A stretch of 64,000 bases of DNA from Puffinus mauretanicus (Eukaryota; Chordata; Aves; Procellariiformes; Procellariidae), in the NCBI GenBank assembly GCA_023333565.1, contig JAJKFH010003354.1, forward strand, positions 434,001 to 498,000, written 5' to 3'. Under the pieces are notes generated by a model that saw nothing but the letters and a program-made list of their open reading frames with translations, was not told the DNA's origin and did no database searches. Below, piece after piece: positions 57,983 through 64,000 of this stretch. The number at the start of each line of letters is the position of its first letter. Position 1 is the first letter of the stretch. A program made the translations under genes and the position numbers.

Positions 57983-60900
57983 AGTATGTTAGTGCTGCTG
58001 TGTATAATTCTAGTTCATAATTCACCTGGAAGCAGTGAGAAGGGCAGAGAGAAAACTGGGAATTTCCATTGCCCCACGTTGGACCAGGTAGGTAGGTTGA
58101 GCCCCGTCCCGTAGCAGATAACCTTTCAGCTCCTCCCTAAACTCCCTATGTCCTTTAGCAAGTCCCACCTTCTCCTTCACTTGACCATTCCCTGGGCAGG
58201 TGAAGAGGATCCATCCCAAACTGTACGGTAAGAAAAAAACAGGGTTCAAAAACCTGACATGGCTTCTCCCTGCAAAATGCCACCCCCAAGTCTTCAAGGC
58301 CTTTGGAGCTGCTGCCAGGAGAGGTGTGGAAATCCAACAAGTGGGAGAGTAAACCTCTGGGTTTTGGTGGCCACATGGACCCAGCTGAGAAGGGTCCTAT
58401 CCAATAGCATCTCCTCCCAGCGCACATCATGGGACAGCATGCCAGCCCCTGGGAAGGGTCACAGCAGCTCCGATGGCATGGAAGTTTCTCCTGGCTTTTT
58501 TAATATTTGCAATTTGCCGAAGAAACAGCAGAAGCAAAAGGCTCGGCCTTCCCCAGGAGCGAGGAAATTGCTGTCGTGTTGCAACCAGGTAGGAAACATG
58601 GTGTCTAAAAATGACACCTCTCAGGTGTGGCGTGGCTTGGTTGACCACATCATCGCTGCCCACGCTACTAGTTTGGCAGGGCTCTCCTCAACATTTTGGT
58701 GCTGGCATTTTGGGCGCCCAGTCCTTTGCCTGGGAAGGTCTTCTGCGCCCTGACAATGCGAGCATCCATAGGTGCAAGCCTCCATTCCCCTCTCCATAAC
58801 AGGTTCCCAATACACATGCCCAAGACTTCTATAAATGGTCGCTTTTCTGCCCCATATCGACAAAAGAGGTTCTCATTAAAGAGCGTACATTGCATTGCGT
58901 CTTCAAGGATTGCACTAGGAATTACCTTTCCTCCTCCAAACACCTTTGGTGGGAACATAATGGCTAAATGAGGATTCATGCTGGAGTGGGACTGGGGGCA
59001 GACGATTAGGAAATCAGTGGGTTTTATTAAAAGTGTGGCTGCACAATTTGGTAAAGTTGAGCTCAGATTTCCCTGCCCCAGCAGGGTTGCCTCATTGCTA
59101 CTGGTAGCATAGGCAGAAGAAGGATTGCCCTTACCCACAATATCCCAAGCCCTAAAGAGGGACCAGCAGAATTTTTTGGGATTTTTATTGCCCCCACAGC
59201 TAAAATCTTTTTTACTCAAAAAAAAAAAAATTTGGTAAATGTTGGTAATGAGACAAGTGCCATTTTCAGACTGACATTTCCAGCCTCTCCTCTTGAAATG
59301 CTGTTCTGTATCGAAATGTACTTTGGCAAGAAAAACACTCAGGTATTGTATCAGGCAAGAAAAATATCCCCTCGGAAAAGAAACAAAATGTTCCCATCTA
59401 AGCAAAACAGTTGGTACCGTGTCACCAGAAAAAAAGCATTTCTGCATTTCCAGGTCAGGCCACAGCACTGAGAAACAGGTGTTTTTCTGAGAAACATCCC
59501 CATTTTCACATTTCCCTGGCACCACAGCGATGGGGGACACTTTGTAAAGGAGGTTGCAGGATGCCGATGTCTGCAGAGCCGTGGTCGGGCTGGGGAGGTC
59601 GCGGGGTGCCCGGCTGTGCAGGTGTTGCAGCCTCTGGCCCTCAGCAGCCCAGGAGACACAGAGTGACTTGAACTCCAGCTCCTGCATCGGCCCAGGAGAG
59701 TTGAGACCATCCAGCGGAGCAAAGTGTTCGCAACCGGCAGGAAAAACCTTCATTCCTAAATTGCATTGACAAAAATAATCACTGTGCACAAGAAAACAGA
59801 GACCTAATGGAGTGCATGACCCACAGGTTCATTTGGCACCCTGGTATGAAAATCTTTATTTAGGTGGGACCTTGCCAAGGGTCACAAGTCGTTGAAGTCC
59901 CACAATTGTGCAGAGCAAACAACATTTCAGAGCCTTAAAAGAAGGCGGGGGGAGAGGAACTCAGATATATGAGGGGCTGGGGATGTACCTCCAGAAAGGT
60001 TCACCCACGTTGATCTGATTTTGGACGTCTCTGCTTGCAAACCCCCGTTCCCCAAATGATCCTTCGCGATGCAAACCAGCCCACGGCTGGACCGGAGCAA
60101 AAATATCTGTATGGGCAAAAGGGGACCCACTGTAAACTGTTCTCACTATTTAATTAATACAGAAAAAGCTCATGAATAATATTTATTATTACAAGAAAAA
60201 ACCCTCTTAGCATCTCCCTTTTCTCTGGTGTGGTGCTCATTCTGCCAGCATCCCTTCAGTGAAGGCACCAGTGGCCTCTAGCAAAAACATGGGGTTGTCA
60301 TACTTGAGTTGCCACCACCACTTGACCCAGGGTGTCAGGTCAGTGCAAAGCCTGTGGTCTTTTACTAGCAATGGCAAAAAATACGTATATCTATTTATGG
60401 GGCTGCAGTAACTTTGGACCAGCTCTATTCTGACGCAGTCCTGGGTGTCCCCACAAACCAGCCTCCCTGTCCTTGGCTCCTCTTGGGATGCCCCAAGACT
60501 GCGTGTTATCCAGGGTCCAGCATTTGGCCAGCCCTGCCCAGGGCTGTGGGGTTTGGCCCAGCAAGGTAGGAGGTTTTCCCAAGAAGGGGGATTTGAGAAG
60601 AAAGGCTTCGGGTTGGTCATCAGAGGAAATGTTGGATTCCTCATTCCTGCCTCATCCTACCAAGCCAGCCCGCATGTGGCTGCACCATCCCTGGTGACAC
60701 GGTGATGCACGGGGCATATCTCCACCCTACAGACCAGCCACCTGAGTGGATTTGGTGTGCAAATCACCCGATGTCCCAAGCACATGGCTCGAGGTCTCCG
60801 GGTGGCCTGTCCCTATCCCACAGCTGGGCTGGCATTGCAGTGCCCTCCAGAGTGCCTCCTTCAGCTCCCCAAACCCTCCCAGGACATCTCCTCTTGGGCA

Positions 60901-61851
60901 TCTGCCCCCATGTCCTGCCTCTGCCCTCCCTGTGTGGTGCAATGTTGGGTTTCCACCAAGACAACGGAGATGCTCCCAGGAGCCTTTCTCAGGGTGTAAC
61001 CAAGGGTGCATCCCTTCTCAGGGTGCATCCTTCCTGGGGACCATTGCCACCAGACAGCTCATGAATTACTCAAAGTGACATTTATTTACCAAAACCAAGA
61101 GGAGAAAGCCTTCCTCCAACCTGTGGTTGCTCTCCCAGGGACCCCAGCCCTGCATTTCACCGTCCCCCTCCATCTATCCACTGCACCAGGGGATTAGAGA
61201 AGGGGAGGGTGCATTGCTGTGGGCTGGTGAATCCCTTGGCAGGCATGTGAAGTTGACATCAAGCCTGAGGAGACGATAAGCAATAGTTAATTGCATGAAG
61301 ATCATTTTTATAGCTGTGAATCAGCAGCACAGTGAGGGTCTGGAGGCAGCAGTAGGTGAGCAAATGGACCTGGGGGAGCTGGGACCTGGGACCTCCCGGA
61401 GAACATGAGGAATTTCTCTTTCTGCCTTGTTATTCCCAGATACCAAACAAATGGGACAACAACTTCATTTTTCCTTTTAAATCCAGTGCCACCACTTAAA
61501 ATAGGGCTTCACCTCCCCACGTGCAGAATTTCTTGGCAGCTTTTGGCTCCAAGCTTGGCAAGGAGTGCACGTATCCCAAGTCTGGGGGATGAATTTGGCC
61601 ACCTGGTTTCATGGTCAAGGTGTAGCCAAAGGAGAGAGGCAGAGTCTCTCAAGGGGGGTGATTTGGCTCAAGACCCTTCGCCACAAACTGTGCTTATGGC
61701 ACAGGCCAAAGCAGCAGCTCACCAGGGAGCCAGGGTGAGTTAATTCAGACTTGCAAAGCGGCTGGCAAATGTGAGACGTGAAAACCAATACTGTGGGCAA
61801 GTATATAAAATCAAGCTGTTCAGTCCTCTGCTAGGTGTATTAAATGCAGCT

Positions 61852-61899
61852 TCAATTTCCCATCAATGCTCTGGGAGCTTAGGCATAATGGGAAATTGA
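61852..61899. repeat. Perfect 12-bp inverted repeat
   Basis: TCAATTTCCCAT at 61852-61863 and ATGGGAAATTGA at 61888-61899 with a 24-base loop. AT-rich surroundings with TAAT and GATAA motifs. Confidence 0.9.
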
Positions 61900-63544
61900 T
61901 AACCTGATTATTTTTTAATACATCTAGCCTTAAATGTTTACTATTGATTTGCCATCTGAACCACTTTGGCAGGGCCAAAATATTACCGGAATGTATCCTT
62001 GGTGTTTCCTTGGAAATGTCATGTCATTCTAATTGAGTTTCTTGAAATTATTTGATTGCAGGGGTGGGGGAGACTTTTAGGGCTGAAGGATTTGCTGGCG
62101 AGCTGACTGCTTTCCAGGTGCAGGGAGCTGGGGCTGCTCCAAACAGGGCGAAGTCAGAAGATTCCTGAACACGTATTGGAGAAGGGCCTTAGAAAGCAAA
62201 GAGCATCGCTACGAACGGTCAGCCCCGAGCGTGTGAAAAGCTGGGGCTTTAACGCACATAAAATCAAAAATCCTTATGGAGCTTGCAAAGCGGAGGGCAA
62301 TTTTGGAGCACGAGTGACCCCATCACTCATTTTGTACAGATCACGCGGCTCCAGAGTTGAGCCCCTGGGTCTGTATCTATGGATATACATGCACCTATAG
62401 CTTGAGCACGCTCAGCCCCTTTGCAGGAGGGGGTTTCTTGTGCATCCAGCCAGCGAAGTCTTGCAAGGAGGTGCGGAGAGGAGAAACTCGCCTCATCTCG
62501 GCATCCAATGTCCGCGGGCAGTTCCTTAGCAACCCTGACAAAAGAAAATGGATCGTGAGAGATGAAGAGGCTGGGCCGGCGTAATTTAGTAATTTGATAA
62601 TGATACAGTCCCTGAAATGGCCGCCAGCGCTGACAGCTGGGCCCCGAGCATCATCCAGCGTTCTCCGGCTGCGCCCGGCAGATTGGAGCGGACAGGCTCT
62701 TTGGGAGGGAGCTGACAAAAGCCCCTGTCTTCGCTCCTGCCGGAGTCAAAAGCAACAAAAAAGTTCATCGCCATGTCACCAGCCTGAATTGCGCTTAGCT
62801 AGGTTAATTAATTACGCAGTATTTTTAGAGCAGGAGTAATTTAGGCTCTGGAGATGCCGCGGAGGTAAATGGCTGTGAGTTAATGCAGGGCTGGACCTGA
62901 GCACTGGGCAAGTCCATCTTGCAAAACTCTCCACTACATCCTCCACGCTCGGGCTCTGTGGGCGGTGGTGGAGGCTCACATGCTGTCCGCAGCCCTTTTG
63001 GGTGATATTCGTTGCTTTTCAGAGCAATAGTAATCGCTACCTCACTGTATCGGTATATACAGCCTCTTGCCAGCGTTGCTGGGAGGTCGCTGGTGAAGAC
63101 GATCCCCTGCCCATTGCAAGGGTGGAATTGCAACCCAACAGCCACAACAGCCTTGAGAAGGAGGGAAAATGTTGAAAAAGCCTGAAAAACCTTCTGTGCC
63201 AGGAAGGCAGCTCTGCCTGTCTGAGCTGGGGCAAGCAGGAGCAAAAATGGGGATGGATTTGCCCCGGACATCATTGCTGCGTGGGTTCGGAAGAAAACCA
63301 AAAAGAAACTCTCCCCACCCGGGAGCCGGTGCTGCTGAGGGAGCTGCCTCAGGCTGTCCATCCTGCCCCATTTTGCACCCCAAACCACCCCGGTAAATCC
63401 CATTTGATCCCTCAGGTTTCCTCTGGACGGCTCCTTGCCCATCCCCTGCCTTGGGCACCCCCTTAGCTCAGTACCCTGAGCCCACCGGTGGGCCCTGCAT
63501 CCCCCAGATGTGTCCTACCCTGCCCCTGAAACCACCCCAAGCAC

Positions 63545-63718
63545 CTTCCCATGGATCATGAAGCCAAGGGGCCAACCCACGGCGATGATCCCCGTGGCAA
63601 AGAAACACTGGAGGAGCACTATATTGCTTCTGTAGAGAAATAACCATGGCATTTCTTGAGCGACGTCTCTCCCATCCGCCTCGTCCAGCTGCTGCAGCCT
63701 CATTAGTGGGAGCGATCC
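63545..63718 (-). CDS. Candidate exon of an unknown antisense gene
   Basis: On the minus strand, 174 nt (58 codons) are open between a strong acceptor (cttctcctttttcctgcctccgtaagcag) and a possible donor (aag/gtgctt). The translation includes RLQQLDEADGRDVAQEMPWL and a hydrophobic stretch LLQCFFATGIIAVGWPLGFM that could cross a membrane. I do not recognise the protein and no partner exon was found, so chance is quite possible. Confidence 0.25.
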
Positions 63719-64000
63719 CTGCTTACGGAGGCAGGAAAAAGGAGAAGCAGCTCTTGTTATACTTCTCTCCATGGGATATAAATAGGTTTTACGTCTAGAC
63801 CCTCTGTCAGGATAAACACCCCAAGGCCGGTGCCGCTCCTGCCTGTGGATCCAGGCTCCTGCTGCCTCCCTTTACCTTTTTTCTTGATTTTAGATGTTTC
63901 CTTCCAACTGGAGATGTGATGTCCACGTAGCTGCAGGCACATACCATGTGTCCAGATAAGTGCAAACACCTCTTTGGAGAAGGGGTAGGAGGTGCAACAG

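Larger units (their letters stand above)
56285..58010 (+). other. Probable 3' UTR and gene end
   Basis: No coding signal. Possible poly(A) signals are ATTAAA at 56640 and AATAAA at 57703, 57838 and 57977. The end of the gene is placed at the last one. Confidence 0.45.
58011..64000. other. 3' flank, no identified gene
   Basis: Intergenic or start of a neighbouring locus. It contains a long antisense open frame (58668-59789), a 12-bp perfect inverted repeat (61852-61899), a stretch resembling conserved regulatory DNA (62580-62880) and one candidate antisense exon (63545-63718). None is proven functional. Confidence 0.5.

Noticed and set aside
62825..63442. Antisense open frame of 205 codons
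   Set aside because: No recognisable domain; GC-rich flank with several overlapping open frames on both strands, so chance is likely.
1..64000. tRNA, rRNA, CRISPR, operons, prokaryotic promoters
   Set aside because: None seen; the sequence is a vertebrate spliced-gene region.

Overview
The window is a piece of a sauropsid genome, most probably a bird. It carries several CR1 LINE copies ending in the ATTCTATGATTCTATG-type tail, one with a recognisable reverse-transcriptase segment. Coding sequence is split into many short exons with GT-AG introns, and no mammalian-type SINEs were seen. No prokaryotic features, CRISPR arrays, rRNA or tRNA genes were seen.

About 56 kb (12 to 56284, + strand) is the 3' part of one fibrillar-associated collagen gene of the type VII family; its 5' part (expected to encode the VWA and fibronectin-III domains) lies upstream of the window. 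I traced about 46 exons. Exons w1-w8 (12-5813) encode Gly-X-Y helix with two interruptions. Exons w9-w17 (5998-16479) encode a non-collagenous hinge whose start matches the hinge of human COL7A1 but which is several times longer. Exons w18-w40 (17057-47817) encode the second helix of about 463 residues, and several of its interruptions match human COL7A1 in position and length. Exons w41-w46 (49203-56284) encode the C-terminal NC2 region: a Cys-x-Cys motif, a linker, a complete Kunitz domain and a short tail. The second helix is roughly 340 residues shorter than in human COL7A1 and the introns are large, so a COL7A1-like paralogue is more likely than COL7A1 itself.

The introns hold six CR1 copies in at least two subfamilies, older nested repeats, a probable hAT relic and two copies of a tRNA-SINE-like sauropsid repeat. 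One intron also holds, on the opposite strand, a 68-codon piece that matches the mitochondrial oxidoreductase RTN4IP1. This is the most surprising item in the window.

After the collagen stop codon there is a 3' UTR with several poly(A) signals (best at 57977). The last 6 kb (58.0-64.0 kb) contains no gene that I can name. It holds one antisense open frame of 373 codons, one candidate antisense exon (63545-63718), a perfect 12-bp inverted repeat, and stretches that look like conserved regulatory DNA. Numbering 'w1, w2...' below is exon order within this window, not the exon number of the whole gene. Comparisons with human proteins are from memory, without alignment.
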